From contig JAUIMM010000169.1 in the NCBI GenBank assembly GCA_031769625.1, forward strand, positions 10,598,001-10,662,000: a stretch of 64,000 nt of DNA, in the 5' to 3' direction. The notes under the pieces were generated by a model. The model saw only the letters and a program-made list of their open reading frames with translations. It was not told where the DNA came from and ran no database searches. A program made the position numbers and the translations under genes. Source of the stretch: Taudactylus pleione. Lineage: Eukaryota > Chordata > Amphibia > Anura > Myobatrachidae. Numbering within the stretch: the first letter of the stretch is position 1; each line of letters opens with the position of its first letter. Shown one piece after another: positions 9,768 to 20,592 of the stretch.

Positions 9768-10285
9768 GGGCCTGAGTCAGACCCGCTCGTAAAGGGTCGG
9801 CCGCTCGCAGGTAATGTGGGCGTTTTCTATTTATTTTATTTATTTTGTCTCCTGCCGCTCGCAAAGCTGCGGGAGCCCACCCACAGCTTGTGCAAGCGGC
9901 AAGGAGCCCGTTGCAATAATCGAAACCATCGGCCTTGCGACGAGACCCTGTGGTAGGGTCTCGGCTGCCGCAAGGCCGAGTGGACTTCCTGCTCTAATAG
10001 AGCAGGAAGTCCACTACTGACATCAGTTGTGATGTTAGTAGGTCCTCCCTCAAACGCCAGGCGTTCCTAAGGGAATGCCTGCGTTTGGCCAACCCCTACA
10101 AAACGGGGTGAGCTGGCACTCACCATCGACAGCCACCCCGTCTTGTAGAGAGCCCCATAGCGACTGAAATTCAGTTACTCAGTGGGGCTCGCGCATGCGC
10201 ACGCTGGACGCGGCACATGCGCAGATCACAAACATTGAGCCGCTTGCAAACGCTGTGCGCTCAATAGCGGCTCTGAATCAGGCTC
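9768..10285 (-). mobile_element. Multi-hairpin element of a divergent type, duplication ATT
   Basis: Ends GGGCCTGAGTCAGA and CTCTGAATCAGGCTC, with ATT on each side (9765-9767, 10286-10288). Hairpins lie in the same order as in the reverse copies but with other sequences: GTGGACTTCCTGCTCT, loop AAT, perfect complement (9980-10014); a TACTGACATCA stem (10015-10040); CAAACGCCAGGCGTTCC (10051-10087); CTACAAAACGGGGTG (about 10096-10147); GAGCCCCA...TGGGGCTC (10150-10190). No coding content. Confidence 0.85.
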
Positions 10286-10849
10286 ATTGTGCATTATTTA
10301 CACCTAAATGCATCAAATTATTGAGATGGAATAATTCTAAATATACTGATGTTCCCCACTTTTGTGAATATGTTGTATAACATGTCGGGCAAATTATGCA
10401 GGGAAATCACCCGGTGCTGATCTGCAGAAATGCCTTTGAAATATACAAAATGTACACCTTACCCTAAACATTTACATTACCTGTCCCATGAAACTTCATT
10501 TTAAATATAGATATCAGGGGCCTGATCATCAAAACAAATGCCCATTTGAGGATCGCATCTTGCATGTTTTTTGGACTGCACATGCTTTGGTGCTAGGGTT
10601 GCAATATTTGTTTTTAATAAAAAGCTGACACACACCCTCATGGTGTACAGTATATCGATACATCAATATAAATTGATAGCTCAGACTGCTAGGGCTAACT
10701 TTGCTCACATCATGCATAGCATAGTGAGAAACAGGCATTGATTGCTCTGGGACTAACAGGAGTGTGCAGGAGATGTGGAATTACACCTACTGTATACCCT
10801 GGGACAATGATATATCACAATAGATGCCAGGTGGGGTTCTTTATTCGGG
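10286..10849. other. No feature recognised
   Basis: AT-rich, no coherent frame or inverted repeat noticed. Confidence 0.4.
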
Positions 10850-11302
10850 AATGCAATCAGGAAGCCGGCTGACATTATACCAACAGCCGGCTTCCCGACT
10901 GTCATATCCCGGCGAGGGTGAAATGCCCGATCGAAGGGATGCCGGGCGCCGTTAGCAGACAGCGGCGGGGGGGGTTAGGTTTAGGGCTCCCGGGGGGGAC
11001 TTAGGGTTAGGCACCCCACCGGGAGGTTAGGGTTAGGCTAGGGGGAGGGAGGGTTAGGGTTAGGCACCGCCGGGGGGAGGTTAGGGTTAGGCACCCCCCC
11101 AGGGGACTTAGGTTTAGGCAGTGGGGAAGGGGGGATTAGGGTTAGGCACTTGGGGGGTAGGTTAGGGTTAGGCACCCCTAAGGGAGGGTTAGGGTTAGAG
11201 GGGTAGGTTAGGTTAGTCAATACTTACCTAAGGACGATCGGGATTTCCAGCGCTGTCGGGCTGCCGCTGCCGGGATCTGTTCCAGCGATACCGATTCCCT
11301 TT
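10850..11302. mobile_element. Fold-back element with TTAGGG-like core (a)
   Basis: GC-rich hairpin ends (GGAAGCCGGCTG... with CAGCCGGCTTCC, and GATCGGGATTTCCAGCGCTG) enclose about 240 bp of GGTTAGGGTTAGGCAC-type repeats (10968-11215). The core meets the right end through TACTTACC (11221-11228), the reverse of GGTAAGTA. Confidence 0.65.
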
Positions 11303-11459
11303 ATTCCTAGCTTTCCTCATACAATACATTCAAAAAAAGTGTTCTCATCTTAATATAAATATGTTCAGGGGCTGGCTGGTGAATTTTAGCCTGGGGGGCA
11401 AGCACACAGCACCAGCCCATGAGCAGTGACTCAACCTTCCCCGTCTCCCTAACTCTTAA

Positions 11460-11799
11460 GGTGCGTACACACTAGACAATATGCTCCCTGAGCGATATCG
11501 TCTAGTGTGTCCCCGGCAGGGCGTGCTCAATGTCGTTCATGACATTGAGCACACCCGCTGAACGATATCATTAACGATATTGTTCAGGACCGGGCTCTCT
11601 CCCCCATTCCCCAACATGCAGCAACCTGATGATGTTGTTAACCCGATGAACGATAATGACGAACGACCCGCTGGAATGCGCGTCGTCGTTATCGTTCATC
11701 GTTTTTGTGTTAAAAATGGACGATAAAGTGGACGACTGAACGATAATGATATAGTTATCGTTCAGTCATCCACTTTAATCGCCCAGTGTGTACGTACCA
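11460..11799. mobile_element. Fold-back element, GTACACACT ends, duplication TAA
   Basis: GGTGCGTACACACTAGAC at the left mirrors CGCCCAGTGTGTACGTACCA at the right. TAA lies at 11457-11459 and 11800-11802. The interior is rich in TCGTTATCGTTCA / TGAACGATAA palindromes. Nested inside the hAT element. Confidence 0.75.
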
Positions 11800-11869
11800 T
11801 AACCCTCCATCCCTGGTGCATAAACCTAACCTCCCCTCCCTGCGCTCGAAAAAGCATCACACTCCCCCC

Positions 11870-14790
11870 TTATCTACACCACAGCACGAGTTACACACTC
11901 CCCTCTCCTCCCTTACCAACACCCCAGCACCAGTTATACACTCCCCCCTCCCCAGCACCAGTTACACACTTCCACCTCCCCAGCACCAGTTACACACTCC
12001 CCCCTCCCCAGCACCAGTTACACACTCCCCCCTCCCCAACACCACATCACCAGCTACACTCCCCAACACCCCAGCACCAGTTACACACTCCCTTCTCCCA
12101 AACACTCCAGCACCAGTTACACACTCCCCTCTCCCCCTTACCAACACCCCAGCACCAGTTATACACTCCCTTCTCCCAAACACTCCAGCACCAGTTACAC
12201 ACTCCCCTCTTCCCCTTACCAACACCCCAGCACCAGTTATACACTCTCCCCTCCCCCTTACAAACACCAGTTATACACTCCCCCCTCCCCCTTACCAACA
12301 CCCCAGCACCAGTTATACTCTCCCTTCCCCCTTACCAACACCCCAGCACCAGTTATACACTCCCCCCTCCCCCTTACCAACACCCCAGCACCAGTTATAC
12401 ACTCCCCCCTCCCCCTTACCAACACCCCAGCACCAGTTATACACTCCCCCCTCTCCCTTACCAACACCCCAGCACCAGTTATACACTCCCCCCTCTCCCT
12501 TACCAACACCCCAGCACCAGTTATACACTCCCACTCCCCCTTACCAACACCCCAGCACCAGTTATACACTCCCCCCTCCCCCTTACCAACACCCCAGCAC
12601 CAGTTATACACTCCCTTCTCCCAAACACCCCAGCACCAGTTATACTCTCCCCCTTACCAACACCCCAGCACCAGTTATACACTCCCCCCTCCCCCTTACC
12701 AACACCAGTTATACACTCCCCCCTCCCCCTTACCAACACCAGTTATACACTCCCCCCTTCCCAACAGCAGTTACACACTTCCACCTCCCCAGCACCAGTT
12801 ACACACTCCCCCCTCCCCAGCACCAGTTACACACTCCCCCCTCCCCAACACCACATCACCAGCTACACTCCCCAACACCCCAGCACCAGTTACACACTCC
12901 CTTCTCCCAAACACTCCAGCACCAGTTACACACTCCACTCTCCCCCTTACCAACACCAGTTATACACTCCCTTCTCCCAAACACTCCAGCACCAGTTACA
13001 CACTCCCCTCTCCCCCTTACCAACACCCCAGCTATACACTCTCCCCTCCCCCTTACAAACACCAGTTATACACTCCCCCCTCCCCCTTACCAACACCCCA
13101 GCACCAGTTATACACTCCCCCCTCCCCCTTACCAACACCCCAGCACCAGTTATACACTCCCCCCTCCCCCTTACCAGCACCAGTTATACACTCCCTTCTC
13201 CCAAACACTCCAGCACCAGTTACACACTCCCCTCTCCCCCTTACCAACACCCCAGCACCAGTTATACACTCCCTTCTCCCAAACACTCCAGCACCAGTTA
13301 TCTACCCTCCAACATGACCCGTTCCATTAGGTACAAAATGCTCTGCTCCTGGACTTCCCACCTAATGTATGATTGCAGTCACCTGTGTTGAGCTAGGTAA
13401 TTGATGAGACAGGTGTTTCACCACAGGTGAAGGCAATCATAAATTAAGAGGGAAGTCCAGGAGCAGAGCATTTTGTACCTAATGGAACGGGTCATGTTGG
13501 AGGGTCTGCAGTTACACACTCCCCTCTCCCCCTTACCAACACCCCAGCACTAGTTACACACTTCCCCCTCCCCAGCACCAGTTACACACTTCCCCCTCCC
13601 CAGCACCAGTTACACACTCCCCCCTCCCCAGTACCAGTTACACACTCCCCCCTCCCCAACACCCCAGCACCAGTTACACACTCCCTTCTCCCAAACACTC
13701 CAGCACCAGTTACACACTCCCCTCTCCCCCTTACCAACACCCCAGCACTAGTTACACACTTCCCCCTCCCCAGCACCAGTTACACACTTCCCCCTCCCCA
13801 GCACCAGTTACACACTCCCCCCTCCCCAGTACCAGTTACACACTCCCCCCTCCCCAACACCCCAGCACCAGTTACACACTCCCTTCTCCCAAACACTCCA
13901 GCACCAGTTACACACTCCCCTCTCCCCCTTACCAACACCCCAGCACCAGTTACACACTCCCTTCTCCCAAACACCCCAGCACCAGTTACACACTCCCCCC
14001 TCCCCAACACCAGTTACACACTCCCTTCTCCCAAACACTCCAGCACCAGTTACACACTCCCCCCTCCCCAACACCCCAGCACCAGTTACACACTCCCTTC
14101 TCCCAAACACTCCAGCACCAGTTACACACTCCCCTCTCCCCCTTACCAACACCCCAGCACCAGTTACACACTCCCCCCTCCCCAACACCAGTTACACACT
14201 CCCTTCTCCCCCTTACCAACACCCCAGCACCAGTTACACACTCCCCTCTCCCCCTTACCAACACCCCAGCACCAGTTATACACTCCCCTCTCCCCCTTAC
14301 CAACACCCCAGCACCAGTTACACTCCCCCCTCCCCCTTACCAACACCCCAGCACCAGTTATACCCTCCTCCCTCCCCCTTACCAACATCCCAGCACCAGT
14401 TACACACTCCCTTCTCCCCCTTACCAACACCCCAGCACCAGTTACACACTCCCCTCTCCCCCTTACCAACACCCCAGCGCCAGTTATACACTCCCCTCTC
14501 CCCCTTACCAACACCCCAGCACCAGTTATACACTCCCCCCTCCCCCTTACCAACACCCCAGCACCAGTTATACACTCTCCCCTCCCCCTTACCAACACCC
14601 CAGCACCAGTTATACACTCCCTTCTCCCAAACACCCCAGCACCAGTTATACACTCCCCCCTCCCCCTTACCAACATCCCAGCACCAGTTATACACTCCCT
14701 TCTCCCAAACACCCCAGCACCAGTTATACACTCCCTTCTCCCAAACACCCCAGCACCAGTTACACACTCCCCCCTTACTAACACCAGCAG
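11870..14790. repeat. 2.9-kb minisatellite, units 27-30, 36 and 42 bp
   Basis: The common core is CACCAGTTAYACACTCCC. The longest unit is exactly 42 bp (for example starts 12381 and 12423), giving a 514-codon frame (11786-13330) that is an artefact of units divisible by three. The plus strand has hardly any G; the minus strand is a run of G-tracts. Higher-order copies are visible: a block near 11971 recurs at 12780 (shift 809 bp), and one near 13541 recurs at 13739 (shift 198 bp). Confidence 0.95.
13304..13505. mobile_element. 202-bp fold-back element inserted in the minisatellite
   Basis: Inverted arms of about 53 bp begin ACCCTCCAACATGACCCG and end CGGGTCATGTTGGAGGGT, and include AGCAGAGCATTTTGTACC. 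Array units continue on both sides, so it landed in an existing array. Confidence 0.85.
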
Positions 14791-14847
14791 CATTTACAAA
14801 CATCCCCCCTTAGCAGCATTATTTAAAAAAAAAAAAAACTTCCTTAC

Positions 14848-14952
14848 CTGATGCTGGTGACTGCTGCTCTTCCAGTCCAAACACAACAATGCCCGGAGGC
14901 TGAGCCTGAGAAGCTTCGCCTCCTTGAGCTCTGCTGGGAGCTTCCTGGGCAT
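14848..14952 (-). pseudogene. First coding exon remnant of the hAT element
   Basis: On the minus strand ATG at 14952 opens 35 codons (MPRKLPAELKEAKLLRL...) ending in CAG at 14848, followed at once by the donor GTAAGGA and a T run. No domain is recognisable in so short a piece. Its place between a GC-box promoter and the array matches the exon-1 position in the other hAT elements here. Confidence 0.4.
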
Positions 14953-15062
14953 GGCTGCTTTTTCTCCTGCTATATTGCCGGCTGCCAGTAGTAGCAACTG
15001 TCCGGCAGCAATTACAATAAAGAAAAATTGCCTGAAACTGACAGGAGGGGAAGGTCACGGGA

Positions 15063-15093
15063 GGGGCGGGGCCTGCGGTGTGGGGGCGGGGCC
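15063..15093 (-). promoter_or_regulatory. Two GC boxes, probable hAT promoter
   Basis: GGGGCGGGGCC occurs at 15063-15073 and again at 15083-15093, 20 bp apart, upstream (minus strand) of the exon at 14952. They match Sp1-type GC boxes. Confidence 0.5.
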
Positions 15094-15345
15094 TTGGAAT
15101 GTCGGGCAGGCTGCTGCAAACAAGAGTATGCAGCACTGAGCCAGAATGTCCAGGAGGGGAGGCGGAGCTGCGGGCGTGGAACTCCTTTCCAATCCTCCCC
15201 CTCGGTGATGAGGTTACAGTGCCGGCCGTCATGTGTATGCAGCATATGGTTGCAGTCAGCTGGCGGCCCCCCTGAGCTTAAATTGTACCGGCCCGGGGGG
15301 CAGATGGCACCCTGCCCCCCGGCCCAGTCCGCCACTGAATATGTT

Positions 15346-17187
15346 AGACATATACAGATGTGTCCTTACACATCATTGCTGCAGTCGCGCTAAAAAGCCC
15401 CTCTCAGTGCGCTGGCCCTGTGAGACTGTGCTAGAGCCGGGCATCTTTTTTGTGTCTTTTTGCAGAAATGCACACACAGCAGACTGCTGATTCATTTGTT
15501 ATGCGACCCTTGTATATCTGTGTGTGACTGAATCTCTGAATCTGTATAGGAAGTGCTACAATGAAGCAGCTGCAGCTTTTTAATGCCAAGTTCCATTATG
15601 CCTCAAATACAGATTCAGGTGCACAAAGATATACAAGTGTCACACATCAAATTAATCAGCAGAGTCTGCTGGTGCTTCATAGTCATATCGCATTGTGCAT
15701 TTTTAGCAAACAAAAGACACCCAACTCTAGCAGAGAAGCATGAGACCTGGTGGCTCACTCAAACCAGGCAAATCACACTGTGTGGAGTATTAAGGCTAGA
15801 TGTATGAGGACACATCTATAATAAGCAACAACTTCTAAAGGTAATATAGCTCAATAAGCTCCCCTTCTGACAGTCAATCCTTGATGAGTTGCTGCATAGG
15901 CAAATGCAAGGGGGGGTTTCTGTCTGCCTGGAAACCCCTCAAACCAGCCCACACCATGAGCACAATAGAAATAGTAATGTAATAGAATTTTACTAGTGCT
16001 GCATGTTCTTCACAGTATCACAAATGAAATAATTAGCACCACCTGTGATTCTTTTAACATGTATTAGTCAGTAATAAATAACCCGTGCACCAACTAGGAG
16101 ATTTGGAAAACATGCACTGTTAGGGATGTGCTGCTATAGAGCCCAATATGTACATACTGTATAACTCCAGGGCAGTGCTAGGTTATTTTGCTGCTCCCCC
16201 AGACTTTCTCCAATGCTCTGGAATGGTGCTCACATCTAAAATAAAAACATTCAGCTCAGGCGGGATGGCCGTACTGCCGTATTTAATGGCTTACTGTGAT
16301 TGCTGGTCCTGTATATGCTGGAATTATGACACACAATATACTTTGTATGTAACATGTTAAAGCGGGATAAGTGCTAATTATGCCCTCTTCATGGACTGGC
16401 CACACTCACTCTAAAATCAAGCATTTGGAAACCCCCCCTCTAGAAATCCTGTGTTTGCCACTGCGCTGCGGATTGATGTACTGATATAGCATAGTAAAAC
16501 TTGATGTCTTTGTCATAGAAAATGTTCAGTGCTGCTCTCTGACCTCAGCCCCAACTAGTGAAGCTGCAGCACATCACCTGTGATGCCTTGCACCCTGAGC
16601 CACGGGAACTGCTGCTGCCACTGTATTCAGGGGCCAATACTGTAGGAGTGGTGGTGCCACTGGCAGACCCAGCTGCTGCATCCCAGGAGAATGCCAAGTC
16701 GTTCAGGATCCTGCGGGCTCTGTCTTGACTAGTGGATGTGTCTGGACACTGTGACTGGACACCAAAATCCACCAGACCACCCTCAGTGATAGCTGCCATG
16801 ACCGTCCCTCCAAATACAGTGGCTATTCTCCCCACAAAACTGCAACATTTGGGCATCACAAAGACTGTCTTCACACCCAAATTCCGGTATGATCCCTGCA
16901 AAACCAGGATGTACAGCAACCCTATTTGGAGCAGAATATATGCAAATACAGGCTATGCTGAATCTCGTGCATTTCAATCATGTCTCCACTTGCCACTAAA
17001 GATCCGTAACTGGGCTGTAATCGGGTGTTCTCATGTAGGTAAAGTTGAGTGATGGCATTGCAACAGAACTGGTAGCTAAGCAAAGTTAGATGTAAGCTTA
17101 CGGATAGGAGATGGGTGCATTGCAAAATGTAGAGAGCCAATGATAAAGGATTGGTTGGAAGTTCAGAGGTTCTCATTCAAGATAAAT
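15346..17187. other. Largely unassigned DNA
   Basis: Apart from the candidate exon at 16545-16902, I see no gene or repeat structure. Confidence 0.35.
16545..16902 (-). CDS. Unidentified candidate exon or open frame
   Basis: On the minus strand a polypyrimidine tract and TTTTGCAG (just above 16902) could form a splice acceptor; from there the frame stays open for about 118 codons to a stop at 16545. The product would have a hydrophobic start (KTVFVMPKCC, FVGRIATVFGGTVMAAI), then QSQCPDTSTSQDRARRILND and a Ser/Thr-rich tail. A second frame of the same stretch is open for about 38 codons and looks loosely EGF-like (CGENSHC, GHGSYH). I recognise no family. It could be a host exon, a pseudogene or chance. 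Confidence 0.2.
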
Positions 17188-17358
17188 GGGTCTATTTACT
17201 AAGCCTTGGATGAAGATCAAGTGGACGGAGATAAGGTACCAGCCAACCAGCTCCTATCATTTTTCAAACACAACCTGTGACATGACAGTTAGGAGCTCTT
17301 TGGCTGGCACCTTATCTCTTTTAACTTTATCTCCATCCAAGGCTTAGTAAATAGACCC
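17188..17358. mobile_element. Fold-back element, GGGTCTATTTACTAA ends
   Basis: GGGTCTATTTACTAAGCC at the left is mirrored by GGCTTAGTAAATAGACCC at the right. The interior (CAGCTCCTATCATTTTTCAAA...) is shared with 28092-28278. End style resembles Harbinger-type elements of frogs (from general knowledge). Confidence 0.8.
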
Positions 17359-17771
17359 CAAAAAATGTTAATGCCCCACAAATTACACATCCTTATAAAC
17401 ATAGCCATTGTAAGTCATGTAGTGTGAAAGTGCATTTAATAAAATAAAACTCTGCCTATTGGCTAATATACGCATTTGTTTCTGTGCACGCATTGCGTAA
17501 CCATATTCGGCTAATTTGCCTTCAACTCTGCGTCAGACCTATTTGCACCTATGTGACTAAGATGAGTTTGCATAAAGCCAGCGAGCTAGTCAACTAGGAG
17601 ATCCATATACAGATTTCTTGCTTTGTAAAGAAGTAGTACTAAAGAAAATGACACTTCCTTGGTATATGGCACACCAGAAAAAATGCAGTATGTATTTTTC
17701 TCAATGAAGAGTCATATGTTTCCAGTAGTACAAATATGATTGTATGCACAGTAGAGGTCATGAAGAAAGAA
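17359..17771. other. No feature recognised
   Basis: AT-rich sequence with no coherent frame. Confidence 0.4.
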
Positions 17772-18234
17772 TGGGATGTAGTTTATATCCCAGCTGTCAG
17801 GATGCCGGCTCTCAGAATACCGGCGCCAGAATCCTGACACCAGTCAGAATCTCAGCACCAGCATCCCGTCCGCTGGCATCCCGATGGTAAGTATTGTGGT
17901 TAGGGGAGGGTTAGTGTTAAGCACTAGGGGAATGGTTAGGATTAGGCTGCGAGGGGGGTTAGGTTTAGGCTGGTGGGGGGGGAGGGTTAGGGTTAGGCTT
18001 CGGAGGGGTTAGGTTTAGGCTGGGGGTGAGGTTAGGATTATGATTAGGCTGCGGGGGGAGGGATAGGTTTAGGCTGAGGGTGAGGTTAGGATTAGGATTA
18101 GGCTGCGGGGGGAGGGATAGGTTTAGGCTGCAAGGGGGGAGTTAGGTTAGAGGTAGGGTTAGGGTTAGGATACCTGCAGGTGTCAGTATCCTAACAGTGT
18201 CGGGATGCCGGTTGATCCTGAGCGATGCATCCCA
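17772..18234. mobile_element. Fold-back element with TTAGGG-like core (b)
   Basis: TGGGATG at the left mirrors CATCCCA at the right. The left end holds GGATGCCGG, AATACCGG and ATCCTGAC blocks with reversed counterparts on the right. The core begins after GGTAAGTA (17886-17893) and has nine or so GGTTAGG-type units, some GGATTAGG. Confidence 0.7.
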
Positions 18235-19573
18235 TACCCAGCCCATGAAGAATGGCTACAAAAATAACAGAATAATTATTAATAATAACCAAAACAACTT
18301 ATTTTGTGTTTCCCTAATGTAGTTAAATTTGATTATTAAACAATCATCAAAGCTGTGTAGCAGTAGTCTCTGCTGTACTCATTAACTATATGTTGGTAAA
18401 ATGTGTGACTGCAGTGTGATTCTCTAATAACTGACCACCATGTTCTATCCAGGTTTTATTTTTTCATCAGTGTGTGAAAAAAAAAAAAAAAAAAACAATT
18501 TATTGCTCCACTGGTCTGTTGCAGCCCCTGGGAGATTCCCTCAAAGGAAAACTTCCTAGTTACAGGGTCAGAGCTTGTACAATAAATGCCACAGATGAGT
18601 CAATTGAGAATACAGAGACCCGTTGAGGGTGTCTACAGTAACTACTCTTTTGTCTGGTCTGTGAAATAGAGGTCACTGGCTGAAATGGTGTTCTACTACC
18701 CTGGGAATTTATTGCCATCAGATAAGACTAAAGTCAATACAATAAAGGCAAAACAACAGATGGAATTGTAGTTTTTTTTACCCCTGTCAGTTCTTAAAAA
18801 AATTCAGTGAACCTGAAATGAAGATTGCAGCACGGTCACTGCACAAATTATCCCTGAGCTGGTAAATGGATTCTGTCTGCAACATAGCTGAACTAGTTTA
18901 TTAAGTCATTTCAGTTTAGTTTAGGGTCTTTGCTTTTCAGTGTTAATAATATTTGTGCATTTAGTACAGATACACTATTTTTATTTCATAAAATGCACTT
19001 TTACACTACATGACTATGCTTATAGGGATGTGTAATTTGTGTGGCATTAACATTCTTTATTTTGAATGAGAACTTCTGAACTTCCAACCATTCCTTTATC
19101 ATTGGCTACTCATAGATTTGTTACCAACTGAGCTGGATAAGTGGACTATTTTGAGTGACAACTTGATGGATAAGACACTGATGTGTTGGGAATGATTGAC
19201 AGCTAATGAGATTTCTCACTTCCCAGCAGTGAATAGATCTTATTTTGTATGTTAATGTGCATGCTTCCTAAAGCCTTTCTAAATATCTTTGTCTTTTTAT
19301 CTAATTTTCTGCTCTGGTAGAAAATTAACCCCTGACATCTCACTGACTGATAAATATACATGCATTAGTGTCAGGTAAAACAGCATTCAGGAAAGTGCAC
19401 CGTAAGTTTAAAAGTTCCCTTCTTCAAAGAACAGTAGAATGTGCATATGTGCCTTGCCTGCTGATTGATCTATCAGATGGTTGTTGCTTGTACATTTGTT
19501 GTTTCCTGGGTTTTCCTTCTGACTCCTGTATTAACCCATTATGGACATTAGTGACATTTTTCTTAGTCACTTT
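18235..19573. other. Unassigned DNA
   Basis: Only an A run (about 18477-18496) stands out. No gene or element recognised. Confidence 0.35.
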
Positions 19574-19820
19574 TAGTGGCGTCGCTGTGACACTCCCGGC
19601 AGCAGCCCTAATAAAGTGGGCACTGCTGCAGTAATGCCGCTGAGCATCACGGGCCTTGCTTGGCGGTGCAATGGGGATGAGTGGGCAGGTGCAGCACAAT
19701 GGTGGTGGCATGTGGGCGGTCGGTGCGGGTACGATGCCCTGGTTGGTGGTGCCCCCTTTGCTGGGCTTGCCATGGCACCCAGGGCACATGCCCCACTGGA
19801 ACTCCCCTGATTACGCCACT
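19574..19820. mobile_element. Short hAT-like element
   Basis: Left TAGTGGCGTCGCTGTGAC and right (reversed) CAGTGGCGTAATCAGGGG resemble the CAGTGGCGTAACTA ends of hAT elements. No matching 8-bp duplication was found. Confidence 0.45.
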
Positions 19821-19824
19821 GCTT

Positions 19825-20155
19825 CTGCATGATCCTTGGCTGGCTGAGTGACCATGGGATCATGCAGGCCGGACATAGCAGATGTCCAAAAGAGGCCAGG
19901 AAATCTGTGTCTGCCAATGGAGATCCAGGCTTCTTATCTCCCCCCAATGACAGTGATATGCCTCTTTTGGAAAACAGAGGCCGTCACCGCGCCATCCCCT
20001 CCCCCAAACAGCAGAAGACTGTCAATTACTGACAGTCTGCTGCCGTTCCGCATCCGATCATGCAGGACCCATTCTGCACATGCACAAAACGGGTCCTGCA
20101 CACCTGCAGATTACCGATTATCGGGAATCTGCGTTCAGCTGAATGAGGCCCTTAT
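19825..20155 (-). mobile_element. Third type of multi-hairpin element, truncated
   Basis: The right end GCTGAATGAGGCCC matches the family terminus. Inside are serial hairpins unlike the other types: CTGCATGATCC with GGATCATGCAG (19825-19867), GCCTCT with AGAGGC (about 19961-19982), AGACTGTCAATTACTGACAG (from 20016), TGCAGGACCC with GGGTCCTGCA (20061-20100) and GCAGATT with AATCTGC (20105-20132). The left end is lost at the hAT-like element. Confidence 0.6.
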
Positions 20156-20464
20156 TTAATTAGGCCTAAGTCTACCTGGGGAAAATTATGCTTCTGTTGG
20201 TAGCATAATAGGATAAATATATTTACCTAATTTAGATAATATGGAAATAAATACCAAAAATGGAAAAATTCACTTAGCAACAATTTTGCCCTTGATTTGT
20301 ATGCATATAGAGTAAACCGATGAATATATTACTAAATTTATTATTCTGTGTGTCATTAAGTTTTCCAGGGGATCTAGAAAAGTGACATACTGTAGTTTGC
20401 CATGCACAGTATTATATGCTGAATACAAAAGGATTAAATTATTAGTTATTTATTTAAATCAGTT
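20156..20464. other. No feature recognised
   Basis: AT-rich sequence, nothing seen. Confidence 0.4.
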
Positions 20465-20590
20465 ATATATATATAGCACACACTTATTCCGCAGCACTTT
20501 ACAGAGAATATTTGACAATCTATATTCCCTACCACATATACATGCACAGACATACACTCTTGGGTTAATGTTGCCAGGAACCAATAAACC
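20465..20590 (-). mobile_element. L2-type LINE 3' tail
   Basis: On the minus strand: GTGGTAGGGAATATAGATTG, then TCTGTAAAGTGCTGCGGAAT and GTGTGTGCTATATA. That is the usual 3' tail style of vertebrate L2 elements. A middle part is missing. Confidence 0.55.
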
Positions 20591-20592
20591 AT

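Larger units (their letters stand above)
11366..15337 (-). mobile_element. hAT element swollen by a minisatellite; perfect duplication AATATGTT
   Basis: Left end CAGGGGCTGGCTGG, right end (reversed) CAGTGGCGGACTGGGCCGGG. Both are flanked by AATATGTT (11358-11365 and 15338-15345), a perfect 8-bp duplication that fixes it as one hAT insertion of 3,972 bp. Read on the minus strand from 15337: terminal repeat, GC-box promoter, a short first exon (14952-14848) with a donor, then a 2.9-kb array, then a nested fold-back element and the far end. No catalytic domain is present, so it is non-autonomous. Confidence 0.88.

Noticed and set aside
10965..11212. Interstitial telomere
   Set aside because: The repeat is GGTTAGGGTTAGGCAC with spacers and lies inside fold-back ends that recur elsewhere, so it is element sequence, not a chromosome-end fusion.
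11786..13330. 514-codon Pro/His/Thr-rich frame
   Set aside because: It is a read-through of 36- and 42-bp repeat units, both divisible by three. It has no start context or domain, and the reverse strand is equally open in several frames.
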